Source of the DNA: Gigaspora rosea
Lineage: Eukaryota > Glomeromycota > Glomeromycetes > Diversisporales > Gigasporaceae
Assembly: GCA_003550325.1 (NCBI GenBank)
Contig: QKWP01002108.1
Coordinates: forward strand, 16,190 to 80,189
Reading direction: 5' to 3'
DNA length: 64,000 bases
The first letter of the stretch is position 1, and every line of letters starts with the position of its first letter. A program made the translations under genes and the position numbers. Positions 1 through 11,493 of the stretch are shown here, in pieces. The notes under the pieces are model-generated. The model was not told where the DNA came from. It did no database searches and saw only the letters and a list, made by a program, of their open reading frames with translations.

Positions 1-1520
1 AATTCGGCATACATATATTCAAGGATAACGATTTTATTATATGCACCGAAGAATTTTGTATCTATAGAATACGTGTTTGGAAAGTCTTTTCCGCAAACGA
101 TATCCATTTGTAAGAGATGCCAATTTGATAATAATTTATTATACCAATATTAAATGTTGTAGCAATAGAAAAAAATTTATTAACAATTAAAATTTAATAC
201 AATAAATAGAATTTAATTATACACATAATGCTATCTAAACGCACGACTCAATTTGAGATATTCGTGCTATCCGTGAACATAATTTTATACATGTAGACAG
301 CATTCACTAGCCAAATGCCGTAAAGTCAATTGTCTAAATACATATTAATGTAATGAATTTGTATACATTTAACTGTATTATTTATAATTTAAATATTTAG
401 TATGGATAGCATCATAGTAAACATAATTTTATACATTCCAGTATTCACCGGAGAGTCAATTGTCTAAATGTATATGCATTAATATAAAGAATTTGTATGC
501 AATATGCATTTAATTGTGTATTAATTAAATAAATATTAAATAGATTTAGATAGATTTATTAAATAATAATAAATTTAAATATTTAATACGTATAGATAGC
601 GTTATGATAGAAATAAATATTATAACATCACGAATTAGAAAGAAAATATAGATAAAGTCACGAATAGATAAATTCGCAATTGGAAAATAAAAATCAATGA
701 CTGTATTTTATTAGGGCGAAAATATTAAATCGATCCTTTGATTAGTAATAATTAATCTTTTTTACGTAATTATTTAACCCATATCAATCAAGAAATTCAA
801 TACGCAAGAAATAAATTTTCAACGAATAGTGCGTTCATACTTATGCAATTTTAGGAATTTATCACTATTCAAACAAATAAATTCCTGAAATTGCATAAGT
901 CCAGACATTCTAATCAGCGAAACTTCACTCCTTCCATATTATTACACCTCATTAGAGGCGTGTCACTCCTTGGTTAAATTGCATTAAACAATACCGCTTA
1001 TATTTGCCTAAATTTATATATCAGTTTAACGTAAAGCCCTGCGTTCAGCACTTCTTTAGTATCCCTCACACCAAGACCCGGGTTTGCTTTACTCTAAAAC
1101 CCTTTAATCAAGCTTACAAGATTATTTAGATTTAATAAAATCGAACTTCTGCTTAAATATTACATCTCCAGGTATCAAGTTACCTGATTCATATCCGATA
1201 CTGAATACAGCGCCTACAGTGAGAAGTTTCTACAAGACAAAAACACAGGATTAATAATGTTTAGATCTAAAGATCACAAAGTAAAAATAGTTTTTTTTTT
1301 AAGTTTAAACTTACGACCTATATTGACCCATATTAAATGTTTTAACTGTCCTTTTACAACTATTTCTGACGTATAAAGCTTTAATAATGAAATCGTATGG
1401 CACTTTGATTTTTTTACGCTAAAAATAAATATTAAAGATGAAAATTAGTAAATGCAAATATGTCTAATATAATAAAAGTTAAATTAATTGAAGTTCCATG
1501 TGGCACATCCAGTTGAGTGA
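1..1520. other. AT-rich stretch without a recognisable gene
   Basis: No coding frame of convincing length or composition is seen on either strand. The stretch is AT-rich and contains one clear hairpin (839-900). Around 370-600 there are diverged duplications of a segment reading like GTATGGATAGCATCATAGTAA. Nothing else could be assigned. Confidence 0.6.
839..900. repeat. 23-bp inverted repeat (hairpin)
   Basis: Arms 839-861 (ACTTATGCAATTTTAGG...) and 878-900 are reverse complements with a single G/A mismatch, around a 16-base loop. It may be a tiny foldback element or a terminal hairpin; no target duplication was identified. Confidence 0.8.
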
Positions 1521-1697
1521 TTATCAATCCGGGCAACCCGCTTAAGAATTCTAAATTCGGCTGCCCCGATTCTGAATCAGGACAGCCGGATTCTAAATTG
1601 GAATCAAATTATCAATCTGGGCAACCCGCTTAAGAATTCTAAATTCGGCTACCCCGGACAACCGGATTCTAAATCGGGCGGATTCTTATCTGGGGTA
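1521..1697. repeat. Two-copy tandem repeat, ~88-bp period
   Basis: The segment starting TTATCAATCCGGGCAACCCG at 1521 recurs from about 1608 (TATCAATCTGGGCAACCCG). Both units contain GAATTCTAAATTCGGCT and GGATTCTAAAT words, and they are much more GC-rich than the flanks. Its dense short repeats resemble the subterminal arrays of the hAT-type elements elsewhere in the window, but no ends were found. Confidence 0.7.
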
Positions 1698-1699
1698 CA

Positions 1700-3225
1700 A
1701 CATATATATTATTGCAATATGATCATTACAAAATCGAATTCAGCATATTATTCCTATTGCAACCCAAATTGATTGGAATGCTACATGGCTTTTCCTTAAC
1801 AATAACCACAAATGCTCATACAATTATACTTACTTTCAACTTTGCCTATCCAAATCATTTCGAATTAAAAACTTACTTCATATGCTCTCTACACTACCTT
1901 ATCTTAACTCCTTAAAAATTTTACAAATTCTAAATACACAAAAGATATTTTCTGCAACCAATCTGAAAGCCAATTTCATTGGCTACTTTGTACTAAATAT
2001 AATAATATATCTAGGAATGTTACAGTTCCAGAAGAACCGTTGTTCGGACCAGTTTTTTGAACCGGTAGAAATAGTTCTTGGTCCAAGAATTAAGACCGGT
2101 CTAAAGTCGGTCCATATAAATAAACACAAATATCACGATTATAATCAAAATAGAAGTAAGGGAATAATCACAAATAATTCTAAAAAGTATCTGTGTTTAT
2201 TTTTATTATAAGAAAATATATTAATTTGTAGTAAGCTTTATTGTAAATCTTAATATCCATCGTGATTGTAAAAGAAACTTCATTTCGCATTATTGCTATA
2301 AACAATTATAGGAAGTATAGAAGTTTGGCAATAGAAGTTTGGCAAGCACAAAAAGGGTTGTTTTTATATAATACTGTAAAAAATAAAGCGCGTTAAAAAT
2401 AATAAAAATAATAAATAAATGATATTGTGCTAATTAAGTGTGTATGTATTTGAAGGTTTTTTTTTTTACAAAATAAATTTGCCAAAGATTTCGGTACTAT
2501 AGCAGTGCTAATCTACATATACGGTTTAGTGATATTACAGTAATTGCTTAAATTATATGCACTCTTATTGTGGTGGTCCGGTCCGGATCTGGTCCCAAAC
2601 CGGACTAGTTTATTTTTTACCAGTTCATAAGCCTTGGTCTAGTCTATGGTCTGTGCCTGAACCGGTCTTTTGAACCAAGACCGAACCAAGACAGACTATA
2701 ACATCCCTAAATATATCCCAAATCATCCATAATACTATTACACAATTCTTATTCTTAGATCTCTCAGATATAACAAATTTCAGATTCAACAACTTCATAC
2801 AAATCTTATTAATCACCAATGCTTAAATCCTAATTACAATCCCCTTCAATACCCCTTATTTATAACTATCATTCAAGGCTTTATTCTACTCCCATTAATT
2901 AATACAATATCCCGATATTCTTCTTACAAAATAGTTTCCAATATTGCTACTAAAATTCTCCTAAATATCTTTTATAATATTTATGAACAACTTTGGAAAT
3001 CTTACTGTGCTAAACTTGCACAATGGAAAACCTCTCAAAGCTTTAGCTCATTATCTACTAGTCTTCCAAATCCACATACTTCTGTATATAAACATGCTAG
3101 AATTCACTATACCTATAGTTGAATCTGTGGTCTTCCTGACTAGCTACATGATGAAGATACAAATACATGTCTACCTACTGGTTGTGCACTCGAAAAATTG
3201 ATACCATTAAATATAGCTCAAATAC
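1700..3225 (+). pseudogene. LINE ORF2 C-terminal fragment, split by a hAT-type insertion
   Basis: This is the C-terminal tail of a LINE polyprotein, of a family different from the two long LINEs at 18.5 and 41 kb. The reading around 1741-1960 gives IDWNATWLF, FRIKNLLHM and similar LINE-tail words. After a +1 shift comes a zinc-finger remnant (C-N-Q-S-E...H-W-L-L-C, 1950-1993). The frame is cut by the element at 2012-2709. Removing that element and one copy of its 8-bp duplication restores an open frame (IIHNTITQFLF...), which shows the insertion hit a formerly coding sequence. From 2970 to 3190 the tail continues (YEQLWKSYCAKLAQWKT, CGLPD, LHDEDTNTC) with two internal stops. No endonuclease or reverse transcriptase part is present. 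It is a dead 5'-truncated copy. The assignment rests on my recognition of Rhizophagus-type LINE tails, so moderate confidence. Confidence 0.6.
2012..2709. mobile_element. hAT-type non-autonomous element, CCGGTC array family
   Basis: The ends are TAGGAATGTTACAG and, on the reverse strand, TAGGGATGTTATAG. They are flanked by a perfect 8-bp target duplication AATATATC (2004-2011 and 2710-2717). Both subterminal regions (2030-2120 and 2575-2690) are packed with degenerate ACCGGTC/GGTCC/TTGGTCC words in inverted orientation. No transposase is encoded in its 698 bp. It lies inside a LINE-tail pseudogene. Confidence 0.88.
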
Positions 3226-3765
3226 TAATTCTATACTCTATATTCAAATCTAAATGAGTTTTAACTACTCTAGTAGGTTTAAATTAGATAATATTAATTT
3301 TGTCTACAGTCTGAGTCTCAACTCTTGTAATATAAACTATATTAAAAATATTCTTGTAATATTGAGAAACCTCAAGAGGAATCTCACACAGTTTATCAAT
3401 AAAAATAGAGACAAAACCTTATCTTAATTACAAAAAAAAAAAATTTAATGATTTTACTACCATTAGAATTACAAAAATATGCTCTATAACATTGTTAGTT
3501 GAAAAAAAAGGTTAGCTTAGTAAAAAAACTGTAATTGCTCTGATAGTACCAGATTTCTAAAATTTAAATAAACAATAATTGATTTTTTTCAATTTACTAT
3601 ATATGAAAAATGCTTAAAGCTATGTATAATTATATGTTTTTTACTTTTTGATTAGAGGTAAAGTAAGAATTAGTTTGGGGTTAAAGTTAAAGTGTACTAT
3701 AAGATGTATATCTAATTTCGTAAATCATTCTAATTTCATAGATTATAATATTTCATGATATTTTA

Positions 3766-4440
3766 TGATCTTGTGATCCAATTTGGATAATTTTGATATC
3801 ATTCGAATCGTCTTACTGAGATGATTCTAATGGTACTAAAATTAGCTGAATTAGATTTCAATATCCTGAGATAAAAGATACATTTATTATTTTTTGAGAA
3901 CAAATATGGGAGTGAATCAGTAGAAAAGGGACAAATCATTTTTAATAAAATTTTTTTAATTTTTAAATTAAAATATCTTAATGACTATTTAATCAAATTT
4001 GCTAAAAATTTTTTTATTTTAATCTTGGATTATATAGAATTAAAATAAAAAATAATTTATTAAATTTATTAAAATAGTTGTTAAGATATTTAAGCTTAAA
4101 GTTTTAAAAACTTTTATTTAGAAAAAATTTGTCTCTTTTCTACTGACTCACCTCCATATATTTTCATAGGATTGTGTATCTCAATCCTGTAATCTAATTT
4201 GGATAATTTTGGTATTATTCGAATTGTCTCACTGAGATGAATCTAATGGAGCTAAAACTATCCAAATTGGATTATAGGATCCAGAAGTATAAGGTGTTTT
4301 CTGTAATCAAATTTATTTCTGTGGATTGTATATCTTATGACTTTGCAACCCAATTTGGATGATTTAGATATTATTCAAATCGTCTCAATAAGATGATTTG
4401 AATGGTACCAAAATTGTCTAAATCAAATCAAAGAGTTCCA
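3766..4440. repeat. Three copies of a ~100-bp imperfectly palindromic module
   Basis: Modules at about 3770-3866, 4190-4290 and 4345-4440 share CCAATTTGGATAATTTTG, TCGTCTCACTGAGATGA and an inverted counterpart of the first half. Each module is close to self-complementary about TCTCA-TGAGA. Their architecture parallels the palindromic modules of the Harbinger-like element at 39-49.7 kb, though the sequences differ. Confidence 0.65.
3907..4156. mobile_element. 250-bp MITE with TA target duplication
   Basis: The terminal inverted repeats of about 28 bp begin TGGGAGTGAATCAGTAGAAA on the left and, on the reverse strand, TGGAGGTGAGTCAGTAGAAA on the right. TA dinucleotides flank both sides (3905-3906, 4157-4158). 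The core is AT-only with no ORF. The TA duplication suggests a Tc1/mariner-like mobilising transposase, which is an inference. It is inserted between two palindromic modules. Confidence 0.85.
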
Positions 4441-5644
4441 AAATACATAGTTTATGAAAATAAAATTAATTTTTTGTTATACCTTACATTTAAACAACTA
4501 AGTCTATTAATAAAATCTTGTCCAAATTCTGTAAAAAATTTTATTATATATAATTTAGTATAACGAACATATTATTTAGCAAACTTTGTTCAATTTACTT
4601 AACAAAAAAATCAAGTTCATTAAGTTCATGGAATTAGAACTATGGTTTTTAAATTCTCATAAATTATATAGATTATAACTTTTATTATTAAAAAAATTTT
4701 TTAGTATATAAAGTTTAAAAAAATTTTATTGTTAAATAATAAATTGATTATATATTTTATATATTAAATTTTACAAATAAATACAATCTTTTGAAGAACT
4801 TTAATATATGACAAAAAAAAATTTATAGAATTAGATATAATTACCTTATAGTAAAATTGCTTTTTCAACATTTTTTGTTAATGTCCAAAGTAGTTTTAGA
4901 TGCTCATTTCTTGAATTTTTGACATTTTTCACTTTTTTTATTTGTTTTTGTTTATCGGACTAGTGTTAGGCTGATCCGTATTAATTAAAACAAACAATTT
5001 TATTGGCTTTATATTATATGACCATACATGGCTTTAAGCGATCCCTATATAGTAATATATGTAGCTTCTGTTTGGTATATAGATTACGAATTAATTTATA
5101 AAAATATTAAAAGTGTTAAAATTTTTGTTGAAATTATTGTTGAAATTAAAAAAAAATTAAAATTAATTTTACTATTATCTATAGGTATAAGTTACTACTA
5201 GGCCTCTCAAACTAGGTATACTATATAGAAGTACCTATAACTAAATTTTACAGTAGATAACATACTTGCAAAAATTGTTCTCCTATAATTTTTACTAAAA
5301 ATAAACTGTTATAGTTTGGGTTAAAGTTAGATTAATATTAGAGTTAAAACAGCTATTAGAACAATAGAATTTCTATTAGTAAAATTTCACAAGCATTTTT
5401 TAATTAGGCTGCAAAAGATAGTTTTTTAATTAAAGTTTTATATTATTTCTGTTTTTTTGTAAAAAAATAGGTTGCTTTAGTTGTTTATATTACATTGATT
5501 TTAAAATTTAATTGGTCAAAAATCATGGAAAGAAACAATTTTTGTGAGTGCGCTAGAGAGTTGTATAAGGCAATGTCTGTCAATTACTCACAAAAAATTT
5601 AATTTCTATATAAATGCATTTTTATTGAATAGTTTAATACAATA

Positions 5645-6219
5645 AATTTATGAACATTAGTACAAACATTAGTATAAAAATTAGTATAAACTTTAGTATA
5701 AATTTTAGTACTAACATTTGTACTCATATTTGTACTAATATTTGTACCAATATTTGTACTACAAATCACTCTCATTATAGTAAAATAATCCATTCTATTA
5801 ATAAAAATTTTTAAAAAATTTATTATATTGAGAGCTTTATTAGTAAATTCACTATATTAAGAAAATTTTATATAAACTGTCTTTAAGTTAACTTCACTAT
5901 ATCAAAATTTTAATTAGTCTTCACTATCAAGAGTTTACTATAACAAAAGTGACTTGTAATATTTAACTAATATTTGTACTAACTTTTATATAACATTTAT
6001 ACTAATGTTTGTACTAATGTTCATACTAGCATTTGTACTAATATTTATACCAAAAAGAAATATCTATTAAGGCATTGATTTATTTTACTTTTTTTAAAAA
6101 ACTTTTATATATATAATTTTTTTATTACTAAAAGTTTATACAAATATTTATACTAATATTTATACTAATTTTTATACAAATATTAATACAAATGTTTGTA
6201 TAAACATTAATACTAATGT
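5645..6219. repeat. Array of a ~12-bp TTTGTACTAATA motif in both orientations
   Basis: From 5660 to 5761 and again from 5959 to 6216 the sequence is largely made of TTTGTACTAATA / TAGTATAAAT words in both orientations. The array is interrupted by the MITE at 5762-5956. An apparent small protein on the reverse strand, with repeated T-N-I-S-T-N, is only a translation of this repeat. Confidence 0.8.
5762..5956. mobile_element. 195-bp MITE, CAAGTCACTCTC family (copy 1)
   Basis: The ends CAAATCACTCTCATTATAG and, on the reverse strand, CAAGTCACTTTTGTTATAG are flanked by TA on both sides. The interior has spaced TTCACTATA/TATAGTGAA words. It is the same family, in opposite orientation, as the element at 54145-54342. 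The ends are of Tc1/mariner-pogo style. No ORF. Confidence 0.85.
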
Positions 6220-6690
6220 AGGACCCAAACATTTAGTACAGAGGTTATACAGTTGTCCTCTTCTATAATCATTTCCTATATAATTACAACTTCTGTACAA
6301 TCACGTTAAATTTTGAAACAATTTATTAATAAACTTATAAAAAAATACTTTTATATATAATTACACTCTTTTATAATTACTAATTTTTTTGATACAAACT
6401 GCGTAATTATAGAAGAGGAAGACTGTATATTATATGTTTTAGTAAAAACCCCTAAATTTTAAAAAGCAAAAAAAAGTTTTTGGCAATTGTCTTAGCATCT
6501 AGTAGTCCAATTTGAATAAACTTTTTTTTTAAAATAAAGCTCTTAGCAAAGTACATCTAACAAAAAAACAAGTTTATTTAATTCTATCACTAGATCAGAA
6601 GCTATTTAAGTAAATATAGGTTTGTTATTTTAGCAAATTAGATCAAAATTGGCCAAAATCAGAACCTCGGACATCTATGATATAGGTCAT
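6220..6690 (-). mobile_element. AGGACCC-ended MITE copy, interrupted by another MITE
   Basis: The sequence is the reverse complement of the complete element at 11608-11905. It begins AGGACCCAAACATTTAGTAC at 6220 and continues after the nested insertion at 6250-6425 with GGCAATTGTCTTAGCATC and TAGTCCAATTTGAATAAAC. Its far end (6650-6690) is rearranged, retaining CTCGGACATCTATGATATAG. No coding capacity. Confidence 0.75.
6250..6425. mobile_element. 176-bp MITE nested in the AGGACCC element
   Basis: The terminal inverted repeats CAGTTGTCCTCTTCTATAAT and, on the reverse strand, CAGTCTTCCTCTTCTATAAT are flanked by TA on both sides (6248-6249, 6426-6427). Removing it rejoins the surrounding MITE. 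The ends are Tc1/mariner-pogo-like. Confidence 0.88.
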
Positions 6691-6899
6691 ATTTTTTTTA
6701 GCAAATTGGACCAAATTTGGTTAAAGGCCCAATTTAAATATTAGCAAATTAAAGTTAATTCAAATAATAGTTCCATTTTTAGTTTTGGCAAAATGGTTAG
6801 ATATTTAAATCGGCATAATTTATTTTTTGTCGAATTATCTTTTTTTAAAAAGGATAAATAAAAAACATTGTTTACAGACAGATACAAAATATAGATAAG

Positions 6900-7830
6900 A
6901 TTTTCTGGGTCAAGTGAACTCTGACTCTTCGACCTATTTTTATTGTTTTTTCAGACATTACACATATTTAATAATCAAATCAATTTTTTTTTTAGATTTG
7001 TCAGTTTTACTCTTATTTTTGGCATTATCACCTTTGGTGTTATTGTTGTTTTGGTGTTAATATTTTTGGTAGTTTGCTCTATATTTTCAGTAAGTTTTAC
7101 ATTAATTTTTTATGTTGTTCTTTCAGAAAGTCTTTATATTATATACATTTAATAATCAAATTATTCTTTTTTTTGATTCATTGTTTTTATTTTCGTTTTT
7201 AGTACTATTGTCTTTGGTGTTATCATGGTTTGCTCCATATTTTTGATAAGTTTTATGTCAATTTTTTGGTGGGTTTTACGTCATTCTTTTAGTGAATTTT
7301 GGTGATTTTTATAAGTAGACTTTACGTAGTTCTTTTAGTAGATCATTTTTGGTTTTTTTTCTTTTTTTTATATGTTCTTTCTGCTAACTTCACATTTTTT
7401 GTTTTTTTAGATACATATATTAGAAATATGGAATTAGCAACAGGAGTAATATTTTAATATTAAGTTGGGTGTATGATTAGTCTTACTAGAATACTATTAC
7501 TATTTGATTTGTTGGAGCTGTCATTATTATAATTTTTCATAGTGTAATTTCAGTAGAAATTCAGGCTTTTATTGTTTCGTAATGTCTTTGGTAAAAGTTT
7601 TAGCCTTTATTATTTTCAGTGCCATTGTGTTTAAGATTTTTGTTGCCGTAATTCATTGCTTTTGGTTTTATTACTATTGGAATTGGGTATATATCACTGT
7701 GTTTAATATTGATATAATTGGTAGCATCTTTGGCACAATTTTAGTGTCATGAAGGCTGGGTATTGTTGGTGGCTTCATTATCTTCGTATTGATATGGTTT
7801 GCAAATATTTGTTATATGAAAACATTTTAA
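6900..7830. other. T/G-rich low-complexity stretch without a gene
   Basis: The plus strand is dominated by TTTTGG, TTTTAGT and GTTATTG words, with loosely repeated phrases such as AAGTTTTACNTCAATTTTT. A 69-residue open frame at 6943-7152 is a translation of this low-complexity DNA. I see no supported feature. Confidence 0.55.
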
Positions 7831-7923
7831 ACTCTTAGAGTTAGTAATTAAAATTAGAGTTTGTGACCTTGAGTTCATTATGTCTAGTTTTGTAATTCTC
7901 CCAATCTTGGTCTGATAATTATT

Positions 7924-8215
7924 TTTCTAACAATAAAAAAAAATAATTTAAAATAAATAATTTAAAATAAATAAATAAATTATAACAAATTAAAAAAATA
8001 AATAAATAAATAGTTTAAAATAAAAAGAAATAAAAAATAATTTTTTAAAAAGAACAAGTAAAAAAAAATAAATAATAAAATAATTTAAAAAAAATTAAAA
8101 TAAATTAAATAAATTAAATAAAAAAAAATAATAACTTAAAAAAAAATTAAAATAAAAAAAATAAAAAAATAAATTAAAATTAAAATTAAACAAATTAAAA
8201 AAATATACCCAATTT
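7924..8215. repeat. A-rich microsatellite-like block (AAATAAAT)
   Basis: The block consists of long runs of AAATAAAT, TTAAAATAAA and AAAAAAATAA with almost no G or C. No gene. Confidence 0.85.
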
Positions 8216-8597
8216 TGTAAATAAACTAAATATGTTAGATAAAAATTTAGAGTTAGGGCCTTAATATTAGAGGCTATATGTTAGAATAATGTTTATTATA
8301 TATAAAATTTCATTCTTATTATTTTTAATTAGTGCACCAAAATCGATTTAATAATTAGTCTTTGCATATTTTTGCTTTTTTTTTATTTTTTTTTTGCACA
8401 TGTTAGAATTCTTTGTTGGGCTGATCCAGAATAGTCCAGAAGTTTGTATTATAGCCTATATAAATCTAGATATAATAATTTAATTTTTAGCAAATTAGAC
8501 TAAATTTGTATATAATAATTGAATTTTTAGCAAATTTACTTGATTTTAGAAGTAGCAAAAATCTTCAAATTTATGCAGATCATTTATAACCTATATT

Positions 8598-8655
8598 AGA
8601 AATGTTCAAGGTCCTCCAAAATCCAGTTATAACCTATATAAGAAATGTTTGGGGT
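8598..8655 (-). repeat. End fragment of the AGGACCC MITE family
   Basis: The segment contains AAAATCCAGTTATAACCTATAT and AAATGTTTGGGGTTC in interrupted form. These match, in reverse complement, the first ~50 bp of the complete element at 11608. The rest of the element is missing here. The same frame has an 80-residue open reading frame (8602-8844), which I regard as non-coding. Confidence 0.6.
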
Positions 8656-8849
8656 TCTACTAATATTTATATAATATTAATACTAAATATTAATACTAGA
8701 ATCCCAGATATTTCTCATATAGAACATAAGGGGCATGCCATTTATTATGTAATTTTTACCATGGATACATGGTCAGAAGTAGTGATCACATCTATATATT
8801 ATATAGGTAATTTCATATATTCTGGCACAGCTATATTACTATAGAAAAT

Positions 8850-9866
8850 AAAAAAATTTTATATATAATAATTTATTTTATTAAATTTTTTTTAAATTTA
8901 TTTTTTGAAAAAACAGTACATTATAATATTAAGTTATAATATTAATTTTTTATATTTATATTAAATATTTTCTATGATCAATTTTTTAGTCTATTAAATA
9001 ATATTAAATTTAGTTACTTATTAAATTATTATTATTTTTTCATTATGCAATTATAATTTATTTATAAAACAAAAATATTTTTAATAATATTTTATATATA
9101 AAATAAAATTTTTATAAATTTTAAAAAAATTTTATTAATTTAGTTTTTAGATTAAAAACTAGTAAATAAGAAAAAAATATAATAGTTTTTAGTTTAATAT
9201 ATGCTTATATAATAAGTTAGTAAAATTTATAATTAATAAAATATTAATTAAAATCTTATTAAAATTCAAATTTAGAGAATTATTTTTTATGTTTATACAT
9301 TATTAAAATTTTTAAAATTTAAAAATTTATAGATTTTTGAAGTTTTTTTTTAACTAAAATAGATATTATTTTTAATATAAATTATATAACAAACTAGATT
9401 AAATTAGTGTTTTATTTTTGGTATAACTTTTTATTGTACATAATAACTTTGTTTAAAATTTTGCAAACTTTTTTTGATAGTTACACCGAGGCACTTGCGT
9501 AGTGGCACAAAAAATATTTAAATTTAATTGGTTAAACTTTAAAAATAAGCAATTTTGATTTTTTAATTTTTTAAAATTTAAAAATTGAATAAATTTAAAA
9601 ATTTTTTAAAAACAATTAAATCAACAAATTATAAAATTTTTTTTATAAATATACTGTTTAGCTATTCAAATAATATATATATTTTTTTAATTGCTAGTTA
9701 ATAGAAAAAAATTAGTACTTACTATATACTAACTTTAATTTATTCAATTTAACTGCCAGAATATATGAGATAACCAATATTAATCAATTAGTATTAGATA
9801 AAATGATTATATTATATATAGGTAGAAGTGGCTACTAAGTAAAAAATATTATATAATAAATGGCAC
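8850..9866. other. AT-only stretch, nothing recognised
   Basis: This is almost pure A/T sequence with no open frame of note. A single GC-containing word (CCGAGGCACTTGCGTAGTGGC, about 9485-9507) interrupts it. No repeat ends were recognised. Confidence 0.55.
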
Positions 9867-9869
9867 ACT

Positions 9870-10136
9870 CCTAACCGAATTTTGGCCAATTTTGATCTAA
9901 TTTGCTAAAAATAACAAACCCATATTTACTTAAATAACTTTGATTTAGTAATCAGAATTGAATAAACTTTTTTTGTTAGATGTGCCTTACTGGGAGCTTT
10001 ATTTTTAAAAAAAGTTCATTCAAATTGGACTACTAGATGCTAAAATAATTGCCAAACCAATTTTTTGCTTGTTAAATTTCAGAAGTTTTTGCTAAAATAT
10101 ATAATATATAATCTCTGTACTTGATGTCTGGGTCCT
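9870..10136 (+). mobile_element. AGGACCC MITE copy (diverged)
   Basis: The copy aligns along its length with 11608-11905: TTTTGGCCAATTTTGATC, TTACTTAAATAACTTTGAT, CATTCAAATTGGACTACTAG and the end CTCTGTAC...GGGTCCT at 10136. The left terminal repeat is lost or strongly diverged. Confidence 0.75.
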
Positions 10137-10586
10137 TTAATACTAATATTAATTAGTGAATTGACTTGATTATATGATACTCGATCATTGATCAACTTAG
10201 ATCAATAGTTGAGACCAATTAATGGGCTTGAGCAGCAATAGGTTAATCAATGATCGATAATACTGATTAATCGAATAAAAATATTTGATTGATCAAAAAA
10301 TTTTAATATATAGAAAATATCAGTTTAGGAACCTATTATAGGATCTTAACGTTTTTCTTGTTTTAAGAATAGGGTGTACAAATTTCCAATTTCATATAAA
10401 ATCGATTATAGATCAACTTTGTATAACCAATTTATATAATATCATATGATTTACATGTAAACATCATATAATCTGACCAATCAATTCTTTGTACAACCTA
10501 CAAAAATCATAGCGCTCTACAAAAATTTAATTTATGTAAAGTTAATTTTTTTTAAAGCAATAGATATTGCGAAACTTTATTATTAT

Positions 10587-10829
10587 TAGGGTTCCGCAAT
10601 TTGATTTGATCTTCAAATATTTGAATCAAATATTTGTTCAAATTCAAATTTGACTATATTTGATTTGATCAAATTCAAATCTGGTCAAATTTGATTTGAT
10701 TTGACAAATATTTGATTTGATTTGAAAATTACTATTAAAAATTCAAATTCAAATCAAATTCAAATTCAAATATTTGAATTAAATCAAATTCAAATCAGGA
10801 TCAATTTGATTTGAATTTGAGGAACTCTA
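10587..10829. mobile_element. 243-bp hAT-type MITE, ATTTGA array family
   Basis: The ends are TAGGGTTCCGCAATTTGA and, on the reverse strand, TAGAGTTCCTCAAATTC. They are flanked by a perfect 8-bp duplication ATTATTAT (10579-10586, 10830-10837). Nearly the whole interior is made of ATTTGA/TCAAAT words. Its terminal TAGKGTTCCGCA is shared with the GGATCC-array element at 28831, although the arrays are unrelated. Confidence 0.88.
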
Positions 10830-10837
10830 ATTATTAT

Positions 10838-11493
10838 AAACAAACTATTTAAAACTACCTATTATATAAATTTTATACCAATTGGTCAAAACCTTAAAAA
10901 AATTTATCAGAAACATTTTTTTATTTACTATATAAAAATCTAATATACCACATAGATCATATGAAAATGATCTACATTCACCCTACCCTTAATAGGTTAT
11001 AATTAGTGATGTGCCATTTATATGATGTTTGAATTTTTCCAGAACGTATAGTATGTATAGTACATATAGTTGTATAGTGCGTATAGCATGTGAAATATAT
11101 ATAGTACGCATATAATATAAATTAAAAATTTTGTCTGTGTACTAAAACACACTAATATATTAATTGTTGCATAGTTTCGAAAAAAATAAAGGATCAGTCA
11201 GCAAAAAGTAATATGAAAGACAGAAAATGTGACATAAGTGTCTCAGTGTCAGAAAGTTATAAGGTCCAAATTAGGATTAAGTGTTGATATAGTATGATTT
11301 TAGTAATTGATGATGGAATAATTAATCATTAATTAATCATTGCAATGGCAAGCTCACTTGGTCGTTCTAATTCTATTCCACTAATTAAATATTGAACACA
11401 GATCTATTACTGGTAACTAAGAAAATCAGAAGTATTAGAATTTCCATAGCTCTAATATTTGTCATGAACACTTACATAATGGTTATTAAGTAC
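10838..11493. other. Non-coding body of the TTGATCAA element
   Basis: No gene is seen. At 11041-11115 there is a short GTATAGT-word array (GTATAGTATGTATAGTAC). The stretch ends at the LTR at 11494. Confidence 0.5.

Larger units (their letters stand above)
3226..5640. other. Gene-free AT-rich mosaic
   Basis: No gene is supported. The stretch contains a MITE (3907-4156) and three copies of a ~100-bp palindromic module (see separate entries). The rest, including 4450-5640, is AT-rich with homopolymer runs and no recognisable coding frame. Confidence 0.6.

Noticed and set aside
5599-5793. 64-residue Thr/Asn repeat protein on the minus strand
   Set aside because: Artefact of the TTTGTACTAATA array; the frame also crosses the boundary of an inserted MITE.
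6943-7152. Hydrophobic 69-residue frame that looks like transmembrane segments
   Set aside because: Low-complexity T/G-rich DNA gives such frames by chance; no start context or homologous word is seen.
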